This document shows, piece by piece, positions 58,181-64,000 of a stretch of DNA of 64,000 nucleotides (position 1 is its first letter; each line of letters opens with the position of its first letter). Source of the DNA: JANNOG01 sp050329415 (GTDB taxonomy: Bacteria; Actinomycetota; Actinomycetes; Actinomycetales; JBBAYJ01); the NCBI GenBank assembly GCA_050329415.1, contig JBHJOS010000015.1:62001-126000 (forward strand), given 5' to 3'. The translations under genes and the position numbers were made by a program. The notes beneath the pieces were generated by a model that ran no database searches, was not told the origin of the DNA, and saw nothing but the letters and a program-made list of their open reading frames with translations.

Positions 58181-59962
58181 GTGGTCGCCCTCGGCCTGGA
58201 TCCCGGCGCCTCCGGGACGACAGCCGCAGCTTGGCGTGATGGCGCCGTCGCGTTGGTCCCACTCGGCGCGGCCGGCCGGGGCCGCCCCCTCGACCTGGTG
58301 ACCGGCACTGCCATCTGGTCGGCAGTCGAGGCCGCGGCGCGCCGCGGCCCCCGCCCCGACGTCGTGGTGCTCAGCGTCCCGGCCACGTGGGAGCCACCCC
58401 GCGCCCGCGAGCTGCTGGCCGCCTCGGCCGCCGCAGGTGTCGCGGCCCCGCACGGAGTGCACGCCGTGCCGGCCCCGGTGGCCGTCGCGGAACTCGTGCT
58501 GCGCACCGGATCCGTCGCCGACGGGGACCGGCTGCTCGTGTGCGACGCCGGGGCCGGAGAGGTCCGCGTCACGGCCGTCGATGCGTCCTGGTCGGGATCG
58601 CGACCGCTGGGCGCCGCCGTCCTGGCGGTGCCGGCGACCATCCCCGGGTCCCCGGACGACCCCGACCCCGCTCCGGACGCCGCGGCCGTCATCACCGCGG
58701 CAGCGCGCTCCACGCAGGTGGTCCTCCAGGCCCTCCCCGAGTCCGCACCCGTCGTGGTGGTCCTGGTCGGCGGCATGGCCGGGATCCCGGGCCTGCGCAC
58801 CGAGCTGGCAGCCCAGGCGCACGTGGAGGTGCTGGTACCGGACGACCCGGTCGAGGCGGCAGCGGTGGGAGCCGCCTGGCTGGGCGCACGTCTCGCGGGC
58901 CTGGCTCCGGTGGGGGCGGATCGCACCCTCGAGATCGGGCTGGGCTCGGTCGATCACTCCGCCGAGGCGGCGGGACGGGTCCCCGAGCGGGTCGCCGCGC
59001 TCGCAGCCATGACGGCGACGACAGGTCCCCTGCCGTCCGTCGGGCCCGGTGACCCGCCGGTGGCGACGGGCCGTCCGGTGGCGAGCGACGAGGGCGTTCC
59101 CGCCGCCGTCGTGCCGCAGCCACGGGACGGCCGGTCGCGCCGGCTGGGCCCGGGCCTCGCGGTCGCCGCCGTTTCTTGTCTCACTCTCGTGGCCGGGGGT
59201 GTGGCGGCCGTGTCGCTCGGCGGTTCCCCGGTCGCCGGCGCCCCCCCGTCGTGTCCCGCGGCGGAGGACCCGCCGCCGTGGGTGTGCATCGAGGACGCTG
59301 AACTCACGGGAGACCTGCTGTCCCTGACCGTGGTGGCGCGAGGCGCCGGCTCGGTGGGCGCGGAGGTGGTGGTGTTCGGTGCCGACACCGCCTACCCCGA
59401 CGACCCCGGTGAGGCCGCCATCCCTCTCGGGCGGCTGCAGGGCGAGAACGTCGTGACCGTGGACCTCGCGGACGACGGGGTGCCCTCGGCCGGCCGACGC
59501 GCGGTCCGCTCCGGCGACCGTCTCTGCGCCCAGGCGGCAGGGGTCCCGTTGCCCCACTGTGTCCGCCTGATCCGGACGTCGGGTCCCACCGCCGGGCCGT
59601 CTCCGACCCCTTCCGCTCCTGCGGAGCCCTCCGGTGGGGTGACGTCGACCACCCCGGGTGCCGGGGTGGTCGTCGTTCCGGTGCCCTCGGCGTCGTCATC
59701 ACCCGACCGGTCGACCCGGCGCAGTGCCCCCCCCGTCCCCGACCGTGACCCGCCGGCTCCGGGCGGCGGCCTTCCGGCACCTCCCGGTCCGGCTCCGCCA
59801 CCTCCCCCGCCGCCGACGTCGGCGTCCCCGACCCCGTCCGTGACGCCGACCACGCGCACCCCGACGACGACTCCGACCCCGCCGACCTCGCCCAGCCCGA
59901 GCGACGAGCCCACGACCACGGCCTCGGCCTCGGTGAGCCCGTCGGTCGGGCCGACAACCTGA
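58181..59962 (+). CDS. Membrane-anchored Hsp70/ASKHA-like protein with extracytoplasmic tail
   Basis: Protein of 593 residues. The N-terminal ~260 residues resemble a shortened actin/Hsp70 ATPase fold: LGLDPGASGTTAAAWRDG (phosphate 1), LLVCDAGAGEVRVTAVD (phosphate 2), VVVVLVGGMAGIPGLRTELA (adenosine) and DPVEAAAVGAAWLGARLA. A linker, a membrane helix (LAVAAVSCLTLVAGGVAAVSL, about 328-348), a Cys-containing extracytoplasmic domain and a long Pro/Thr/Ser tail follow. It lacks the substrate domain of DnaK. GTG start after GGAGGA. Not recognised as a named family; ATP binding is probable but unproven. Confidence 0.75.
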   Translation: MVALGLDPGASGTTAAAWRDGAVALVPLGAAGRGRPLDLVTGTAIWSAVEAAARRGPRPDVVVLSVPATWEPPRARELLAASAAAGVAAPHGVHAVPAPVAVAELVLRTGSVADGDRLLVCDAGAGEVRVTAVDASWSGSRPLGAAVLAVPATIPGSPDDPDPAPDAAAVITAAARSTQVVLQALPESAPVVVVLVGGMAGIPGLRTELAAQAHVEVLVPDDPVEAAAVGAAWLGARLAGLAPVGADRTLEIGLGSVDHSAEAAGRVPERVAALAAMTATTGPLPSVGPGDPPVATGRPVASDEGVPAAVVPQPRDGRSRRLGPGLAVAAVSCLTLVAGGVAAVSLGGSPVAGAPPSCPAAEDPPPWVCIEDAELTGDLLSLTVVARGAGSVGAEVVVFGADTAYPDDPGEAAIPLGRLQGENVVTVDLADDGVPSAGRRAVRSGDRLCAQAAGVPLPHCVRLIRTSGPTAGPSPTPSAPAEPSGGVTSTTPGAGVVVVPVPSASSSPDRSTRRSAPPVPDRDPPAPGGGLPAPPGPAPPPPPPPTSASPTPSVTPTTRTPTTTPTPPTSPSPSDEPTTTASASVSPSVGPTT

Positions 59963-59994
59963 CCCGCATTCGGCCGTCGCTGCGAGGTGGTGCC

Positions 59995-60028
59995 GAGGGC
60001 CCGGTGGCTATCACCCTGCCGGGCCCTC
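59995..60028. terminator. Bidirectional hairpin terminator
   Basis: GAGGGCCCGG (59995-60004) pairs perfectly with CCGGGCCCTC (60019-60028) around a 14-nt loop, in the 88-bp gap between two convergent genes. Confidence 0.75.
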
Positions 60029-60050
60029 CCACAGACTTGAGGTGCTCGGC

Positions 60051-60533
60051 TCAGCCCACTGTCGTCGGCCCCAGCCCTGGCCCGGAGCCGATCTCGCCCC
60101 GCCACGAACCGGTGGCCGCCCCGCGGGACTCGATGAACTGCTTGAAGTTCGCCAGGTCCTTCGTCGCCTGACGTTCGATGATGCCCATGGCGTCCCCGAC
60201 CTTCTCGACGAAGCCCTCCGTCTGGTAGTCCATGCTCAGCCGGACCCGGGTCCGGGACTGGTCCAGCGGCTCGAAGCGCACCGAGCCGGCGTGGGTCGGG
60301 CCGTCCACGGATCGCCACGACACACCCTGGTCGGGCTGCTGCACCAGGACGTCGGCGTCGAATTCGCGCGTCACGCCGCCGATGCTCAGCCTCCAGTGCG
60401 TGCGGCCGTCGCTGAGCTGGCGGATCTCCTCGATGCCGCTCATGAACTGTGGGAAGTCCTCGAACTGCGTCCACTGGTCGTAAGCCACCTGCAGGGGCAC
60501 GTCGACCTCGATGCTCTTCTCGATGACGCTCAC
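60051..60533 (-). CDS. SRPBCC family protein (polyketide cyclase/START-like fold)
   Basis: Protein of 160 residues with the helix-grip fold: VSVIEKSIEVDVPLQVAYDQWTQFEDFPQFMSGIEEIRQL at the start and a long C-terminal helix (MGIIERQATKDLANFKQFIESRG). This subgroup is frequent in stress-responsive actinobacterial loci and binds a hydrophobic ligand in related proteins; the ligand here is unknown. GTG start after AAGGATCAC. Alone on its strand. Confidence 0.9.
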   Translation of the reverse strand: MSVIEKSIEVDVPLQVAYDQWTQFEDFPQFMSGIEEIRQLSDGRTHWRLSIGGVTREFDADVLVQQPDQGVSWRSVDGPTHAGSVRFEPLDQSRTRVRLSMDYQTEGFVEKVGDAMGIIERQATKDLANFKQFIESRGAATGSWRGEIGSGPGLGPTTVG

Positions 60534-60682
60534 GTGATCCTTCTTTCGGTCTCGCTGCGGTGTGACGACCGACGTGCGCCGACGTCCACCGAACGAGTAC
60601 CCACGCACCGCAAATCCCAGTCCCGCCGGGCGCCCGCGACGGGGCATGCAGACGGCAGGCACCCACCGGCGTGTCCGTCGAG

Positions 60683-60711
60683 TTGCCGGTCCTCCGGGCC
60701 GCTCCTACCGT
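60683..60711 (+). promoter_or_regulatory. Candidate promoter of the SigB/SigF-type sigma gene
   Basis: TTGCCG (60683-60688), 17-nt spacer, TACCGT (60706-60711): a vegetative-type promoter about 90 nt before the sigma-factor start. No GGGTA-type self-promoter was seen. Confidence 0.55.
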
Positions 60712-60800
60712 CGGTGACGTCACCCGGTTGAGCAGACAGCCGTGGCGGTCGTCACAGACCCTCACGCTGTCATCGCGACCGCCCCGGCGAGGGAGGTCGT

Positions 60801-61583
60801 ATGCTCCAGGCAGCGGAAGGGCAACCCCGCGCGGGCGCGTCCAGTTACCCCTTTCCCCATGATCCCGTGGGTGAGGCGCTTGTTGCGCGGGCCGCCTCCC
60901 TGCCGCCCGGCCACGCTGACCAGGCCGACGCGCTGGCGGTCGCCGTGGCGCACTGGTCCCCGATGGCCATGCGGCTCGCCCGGCCCTTCCGGCGCCGCAC
61001 CCGCGAACCGGAGGACTTGGGCCAGGTCGCCATGACCGCTCTCGTCCAGACGATCGTCCGGTACGACCCGGTCCGCGGCGACTTCCCCCCGTACGCCGTC
61101 CCCACCATCACCGGAGAGATCCGCCGGTGGCTGCGCGACTGCCGGGACCTGGTCCGGGTCCCGCGGCGGCTGCGCGAGCTCGACGTCCAGGCCCTCGACC
61201 ACGCCGAGCGGCTCGAGAAGGCCCTGGGCCGCAGCCCCACGGTGACAGAGGTGGCCGACCGGATCGGCGCCCCGGTCGGCGAGGTCTCGGCCGCTGCCCA
61301 GGCTCGGGCCGCTCGCTGGCCCGGTCCGCTCGACGCCGAGGCGCCGACCCAGCAGCGCGCCGTCGCGTTCACCGACGACGGGTTCGACATCGTCGAGCGC
61401 CGGCACACCGTGGTGCCCCTCATCGCCGATCTCGACCACCGCAGCCGGCAGGTCCTCGTCCTGCGGTACTTCCACGACATGACCCAGACCGAGATCGCCG
61501 AGCAGGTGGGCGTCTCCCAGGTCCAGGTGTCGCGGATCCTGGCCCGGACGCTCGACCGGCTCCGGACCCGGGCCGCCGCTTGA
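60801..61583 (+). CDS. SigB/SigF/SigG-type RNA polymerase sigma factor
   Basis: Group 3 sigma factor of 260 residues, general-stress type. Region 2: EPEDLGQVAMTALVQTIVRYDPVRGDFPPYAVPTITGEIRRWLRD; region 3: LEKALGRSPTVTEVADRIGAPVGEV; region 4: SRQVLVLRYFHDMTQTEIAEQVGVSQVQVSRILARTLDRLR. ATG with GGGAGGTCGT upstream. No anti-sigma (RsbW) or anti-anti-sigma gene is adjacent, unlike many SigF loci. Downstream is an ANTAR regulator. It could read the GTTG-N15-GGGTAT promoter at 55140. Confidence 0.93.
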   Translation: MLQAAEGQPRAGASSYPFPHDPVGEALVARAASLPPGHADQADALAVAVAHWSPMAMRLARPFRRRTREPEDLGQVAMTALVQTIVRYDPVRGDFPPYAVPTITGEIRRWLRDCRDLVRVPRRLRELDVQALDHAERLEKALGRSPTVTEVADRIGAPVGEVSAAAQARAARWPGPLDAEAPTQQRAVAFTDDGFDIVERRHTVVPLIADLDHRSRQVLVLRYFHDMTQTEIAEQVGVSQVQVSRILARTLDRLRTRAAA

Positions 61584-61608
61584 ACGGCCCTGCTCAGCAT
61601 GGCCGCGC

Positions 61609-61632
61609 CACTGCTGCGCGCGCGCAGCAGTG
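61609..61632. promoter_or_regulatory. 24-bp perfect palindrome between the sigma gene and the ANTAR gene
   Basis: Left arm CACTGCTGCGCG (61609-61620), right arm CGCGCAGCAGTG (61621-61632). It overlaps the expected -35 area of the downstream ANTAR promoter (GATAGT at 61643) and lies 26 bp after the sigma stop. Operator or terminator. Confidence 0.75.
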
Positions 61633-61642
61633 ACGCGCGGCC

Positions 61643-61648
61643 GATAGT
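61643..61648 (+). promoter_or_regulatory. Candidate -10 of a leaderless promoter for the ANTAR gene
   Basis: GATAGT (5 of 6 to TATAGT-type), then GAGGCC and the ATG at 61655. No ribosome site is seen. Confidence 0.6.
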
Positions 61649-61654
61649 GAGGCC

Positions 61655-62344
61655 ATGACGTCCGCAGCGCCCGCCGTGACTCCGGGGGACCTCCTCCCCC
61701 GGCGCTTCGTGGCCCTCGCCGCGGCCGCAGTGCACACCGGACTTCCGCACGCCGTCGGTATCGGGATCGACGTCCGGCGCACCGCCGCCACCGGTCCCTC
61801 GCTCAGCAGCGGGACGGACCTCGCGCTGCGGATCGAGGCGGCCCTGGCCCACGGACCCGCCCGGGAGTCCCCGCTCGACGCGGTCGACCGGTGCCGCCGG
61901 GACCGCCGCCCCCAGGCCATCACCCTCGGCCGTCCGGCGCGGAACGCGCTGGCCGCTGCAGACCTCGGGGACGTGCGCTGGCTCGCCGCTGCTCCCGCAC
62001 CGGAGGCTGACGCCGTGGTGACGGCCTGGCTGCGCCGCCCGGCGCGCCCGCCCGACCTCGTCGCCCTGGAGGAGTCCGGTCCGCTGGTGGCCGACGCGGT
62101 CCGCTCCGCCGAGGACCTCCATGAGCACCTCGTCGTGCCACCCACCCGCCTCCTCATCGAACAGGCGAAGGGTGTCCTCATGGCCCACCACGGGGTCGGG
62201 CCGGACGACGCCTTCGACCTACTCCGCGCCGTCAGTCAGCGTCGCAACGTCCCCGTCCGGGAACTCGCCCGGGTCGTCGTCGACGGCCTCGCCCCGGCGG
62301 GACGCGGGCGACACCGGCCGCCTGTCCTGGATGGCCCGTCTTGA
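61655..62344 (+). CDS. ANTAR domain regulator
   Basis: Protein of 229 residues with a GAF-like N-terminal half (weak) and a C-terminal ANTAR RNA-binding domain: PTRLLIEQAKGVLMAHHGVGPDDAFDLLRAVSQRRNVPVRELARVVVDG. ANTAR proteins act as transcription antiterminators by binding paired hairpins in target leaders. Start ATG, probably leaderless. Downstream of the stress sigma gene, so a stress or nutrient signal is plausible. Confidence 0.88.
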   Translation: MTSAAPAVTPGDLLPRRFVALAAAAVHTGLPHAVGIGIDVRRTAATGPSLSSGTDLALRIEAALAHGPARESPLDAVDRCRRDRRPQAITLGRPARNALAAADLGDVRWLAAAPAPEADAVVTAWLRRPARPPDLVALEESGPLVADAVRSAEDLHEHLVVPPTRLLIEQAKGVLMAHHGVGPDDAFDLLRAVSQRRNVPVRELARVVVDGLAPAGRGRHRPPVLDGPS

Positions 62345-62385
62345 TCGAGTCCGTGTCGCACGCCGGGAGTGCGCAGTTCCCGGAT

Positions 62386-62391
62386 TACCGT
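62386..62391 (+). promoter_or_regulatory. Candidate -10 of a leaderless promoter before a 31-aa ORF
   Basis: TACCGT, then GCCGAG and ATG (62398). The same hexamer and 6-nt spacing as at other leaderless starts in this window. Confidence 0.5.
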
Positions 62392-62397
62392 GCCGAG

Positions 62398-62493
62398 ATG
62401 ACAGCGGATCCGGACGGGCGGGGCCGGGCGGTCGAGCGGGCGTCCGCCGGGCGGCGCCGGGGCACGGCCGACACCCGACCGAGCCTGCCCTGA
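62398..62493 (+). CDS. Putative leader ORF (31 aa) before the GT9 gene
   Basis: Short ORF MTADPDGRGRAVERASAG.., Arg-rich, ending in TGA 18 nt before the proposed GT9 start and in the same frame. A TACCGT element stands 6 nt before its ATG. It could be a leader peptide, or the true start of the GT9 gene interrupted by one stop codon. Low complexity; coding status not proven. Confidence 0.35.
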   Translation: MTADPDGRGRAVERASAGRRRGTADTRPSLP

Positions 62494-62511
62494 CGGGAGG
62501 GGAGACGCATC

Positions 62512-63510
62512 CTGAGCGACGACCGACCCGTCTGCCTCGTCCGCCAGGCGCTCGGCCTGGGCGACCTCGTGGTGGCCGTGCCTGCTCTGCGGGCGCTGCG
62601 GCGCGCGCTCGGCGGCCACCGGCTGGTGCTGGCGGGCACTCCGGCGCTGCTGGGTGCGGCCCAGGCCTGGGACCTGGTCGACGAGGCCGTCCCGACCGTG
62701 CCGTGGGAGCCGCCGGCGGGCGCCGACGTCCCGGACCTCGCCGTCAACCTCCAGGGCGAGGGACCGCGGCACGTCGAGGAACTGGCGGCGCTCGGTCCGC
62801 GGCTGCTCGTGACCTTCGGCGCCCCGGAGCTGGCGGGGCCGGGGCGGGTGGTGCTGCCCTGGGTCGCGCCCGACCTCCCCTACGCCGGCGAGCACCAGGC
62901 CGATCGGTGGCTGCGTCTGGTGCGCGCCGGGGTGGGCGCGGACCGGCAGCCCGGCGACTCGGTCATCGTGCCGCCCGAAACCGTCCCGGAACCCGGCGTC
63001 CCCCGCGGATCCGTCGTGCTCCACCCGGGTGCCACCTCGGGGGCCCGCCGGTGGCCAGGCCGCCAGTTCTCCGAGGTCGCGGCGGTGCTGGGGGACCGTG
63101 GCATCGATGTCGTCGTGACCGCCGGACCCGGCGAGGAGCGCCTCGCCGAGGCCGTCGTCTTCGGTGCCGTGTCCCGGCGGGTCCGGGCGTGGGCGCCGGA
63201 GTCGGTGGTCGAGCTGTCGGCCGGACTGGCCCGGGCGTCGGCGGTCGTGGTCGGGGACACCGGGGTCGGCCACCTCGCGGCGGCCCTGCGGGTCCCGGCG
63301 GTCCACCTCTACGGGCCCAGCGACCCCGCCGAGTGGGGTCCCTTCGACGACCGTGCGCACCGGCGGGTCCTGCACCCGGTCCTCTACGGCGACCCCACCG
63401 ACCCCCACGCCCGGGCGACCCACCCGGCGCTGCTGCGCATCACCCCGGACGACGTGCTCACCGCACTGGACGACCTGCTGGGTCCGGCGCTCGTCACGGC
63501 CTCCGGCTGA
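62512..63510 (+). CDS. Glycosyltransferase family 9 (heptosyltransferase-like)
   Basis: GT-B glycosyltransferase of about 332 residues. The N-terminal CLVRQALGLGDLVVAVPALRALRR, the central VVLHPGATSGARRWPGRQFSEVA and the C-terminal VVGDTGVGHLAAALRVPAVHLYGPSDPAEWG are GT9 hallmarks. In actinobacteria such enzymes act on cell-surface glycans. The conserved N-terminus lies before the first canonical start in frame (GTG 62569); only CTG (62512) or ATC (62509), 7 or 4 nt after GGAGGGGAG, are available after the upstream stop. Convergent overlap of 17 bp with the LacI gene. Confidence 0.9.
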   Translation: MSDDRPVCLVRQALGLGDLVVAVPALRALRRALGGHRLVLAGTPALLGAAQAWDLVDEAVPTVPWEPPAGADVPDLAVNLQGEGPRHVEELAALGPRLLVTFGAPELAGPGRVVLPWVAPDLPYAGEHQADRWLRLVRAGVGADRQPGDSVIVPPETVPEPGVPRGSVVLHPGATSGARRWPGRQFSEVAAVLGDRGIDVVVTAGPGEERLAEAVVFGAVSRRVRAWAPESVVELSAGLARASAVVVGDTGVGHLAAALRVPAVHLYGPSDPAEWGPFDDRAHRRVLHPVLYGDPTDPHARATHPALLRITPDDVLTALDDLLGPALVTASG

Positions 63511-64000
63511 CCTCGGGGGCCGGCCCCGTCGTCGTCCCCACCCGGAGGCCGACCGGGAGCACCACGTCCGGTGGCCGCCGCCCGGCCAGCAGCTCGGCCA
63601 CGGCCCGACCCGCGGTGCGGCCCTTCTCGGCCGTCGGCTGCACGACGGTCGTGAGGACGACGGGGGCGATGGTCGGCAGCTCGACGCCATCGAAACCGGC
63701 GACGGACACCTCGCCCGGCACCGCTAGGCCGAGGGCGTGGGCCGCCCGGACCACGCCGAGGGCCAGCAGGTCGCTTTGGGCGACGACGGCGGTGGGCCGG
63801 CGCTCCGGCGGCGCGTCGAGCAGGGCCCGCCCGGCGATCTCGCCCTCCTCGACGGCGTTCGCCGCCACCTCCCACGCCGGGATGTCCCCGCACACCTCCG
63901 CCACCCCACCCAGCCGTTCGCTCACGGCCTGGTAGTGCGGCCGGCCGAGCCGTCCGGCATCGATTGGTCCCTGCCGCCCGTCCAGCCGCAGCGGCAGGGT
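63494..64000 (-). CDS. LacI family transcriptional regulator, 3' part (5' end outside window)
   Basis: C-terminal 168 residues of a LacI/GalR-type sugar repressor. The frame is open to the window edge (LDGRQGPIDAGRLGRPHYQAV). Periplasmic-binding-protein fold residues are PTAVVAQSDLLALGVVRAAHALGLAVPGEVSVAGFDGVELPTIAPVVLTTVVQPT, which includes the conserved GFDG/PxLTTVxQP elements. The DNA-binding head is not in the window. Ends inside the GT9 3' end. Confidence 0.92.
   Translation of the reverse strand, partial: TLPLRLDGRQGPIDAGRLGRPHYQAVSERLGGVAEVCGDIPAWEVAANAVEEGEIAGRALLDAPPERRPTAVVAQSDLLALGVVRAAHALGLAVPGEVSVAGFDGVELPTIAPVVLTTVVQPTAEKGRTAGRAVAELLAGRRPPDVVLPVGLRVGTTTGPAPEVSRRP

Noticed and set aside
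60590..60600. GGGTAC upstream of the SRPBCC gene as a SigB/SigF promoter
   Set aside because: No GTTT-like -35 at 14-16 nt, so the match is too weak.

Overview
The window is a 64 kb, very GC-rich stretch of a chromosome from the phylum Actinomycetota, centred on the replication origin. Gene content and order (dnaA, dnaN, gnd, recF, a DUF721/DciA gene, gyrB, gyrA, a DUF3566 gene, tRNA-Ile, a DLW-39 mini-gene, tRNA-Ala on one side; rpmH, rnpA, yidD, yidC, jag, rsmG, parA, parB on the other) and the cysteine-free S18 protein suggest the order Micrococcales or a close relative. This placement is inference from synteny and protein style, not from a marker search. No rRNA operon, CRISPR array, transposase, integrase or prophage was seen.

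Layout. 1-3.0 kb: 3' end of a penicillin-binding protein 2 gene, then pknB. 3.0-5.7 kb: a leftward trio plus pabA/trpG (DUF881 protein, class E sortase, 56-aa membrane protein), divergent from crgA. 5.8-8.5 kb: rhomboid protease, cyclophilin, a DUF5324-like protein and a small monooxygenase-fold protein. 8.5-20.3 kb: two tRNAs and the leftward dnaA-to-gyrA block, with oriC between dnaN and dnaA. 20.5-26.2 kb: the rightward rpmH-to-parB cluster with two parS sites. 26.2-38.1 kb: a ten-gene leftward block: NUDIX hydrolase, DUF6049, murJ, pseudokinase, sigM, anti-sigma, trxB, trxA, aminotransferase and D-Ala-D-Ala ligase. 38.1-46.4 kb: CCA-adding enzyme, an MFS transporter, inositol-1-phosphate synthase, a class A PBP and a GT87-like membrane glycosyltransferase. 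46.7-48.5 kb: rpsF-ssb-rpsR-rplI. 48.5-53.3 kb: an accessory segment between rplI and dnaB, containing a broken type VII secretion locus (eccC and eccB remnants head to head, then an intact mycosin gene) and an aspartate-racemase/ATP-grasp pair that resembles the D-aspartate ligase system of peptidoglycan cross-bridges. 53.6-64 kb: dnaB, a four-gene membrane-stress operon behind a SigB/SigF-like promoter, a membrane-anchored Hsp70-like protein, an SRPBCC protein, a SigB/SigF-type sigma factor, an ANTAR regulator, a GT9 glycosyltransferase and a truncated LacI-type regulator.

How the genes work together. The core is replication initiation and segregation (DnaA, DnaN, RecF, gyrase, DciA-like, DnaB, SSB, ParABS) beside cell-envelope assembly (PBPs, PknB, CrgA, MurJ, sortase, YidC, D-Ala-D-Ala ligase and the putative D-Asp ligase). 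SigM with its anti-sigma factor and thioredoxin/thioredoxin reductase forms the conserved actinobacterial redox/envelope stress group. Many neighbouring genes overlap by GTGA or ATGA, so translational coupling is common. Several others have a -10-like hexamer exactly 6 nt before the start codon and no Shine-Dalgarno, which suggests leaderless mRNAs.

Most promising unusual signals: the rearranged ESX remnant, the D-Asp ligase/racemase pair, perfect DnaA-box palindromes outside oriC, an 18-bp palindrome formed by abutting parB and ddl stop codons, a SigB-like promoter before the stress operon, a short ASKHA/Hsp70-like membrane protein, and a glycosyltransferase gene without a canonical start codon.
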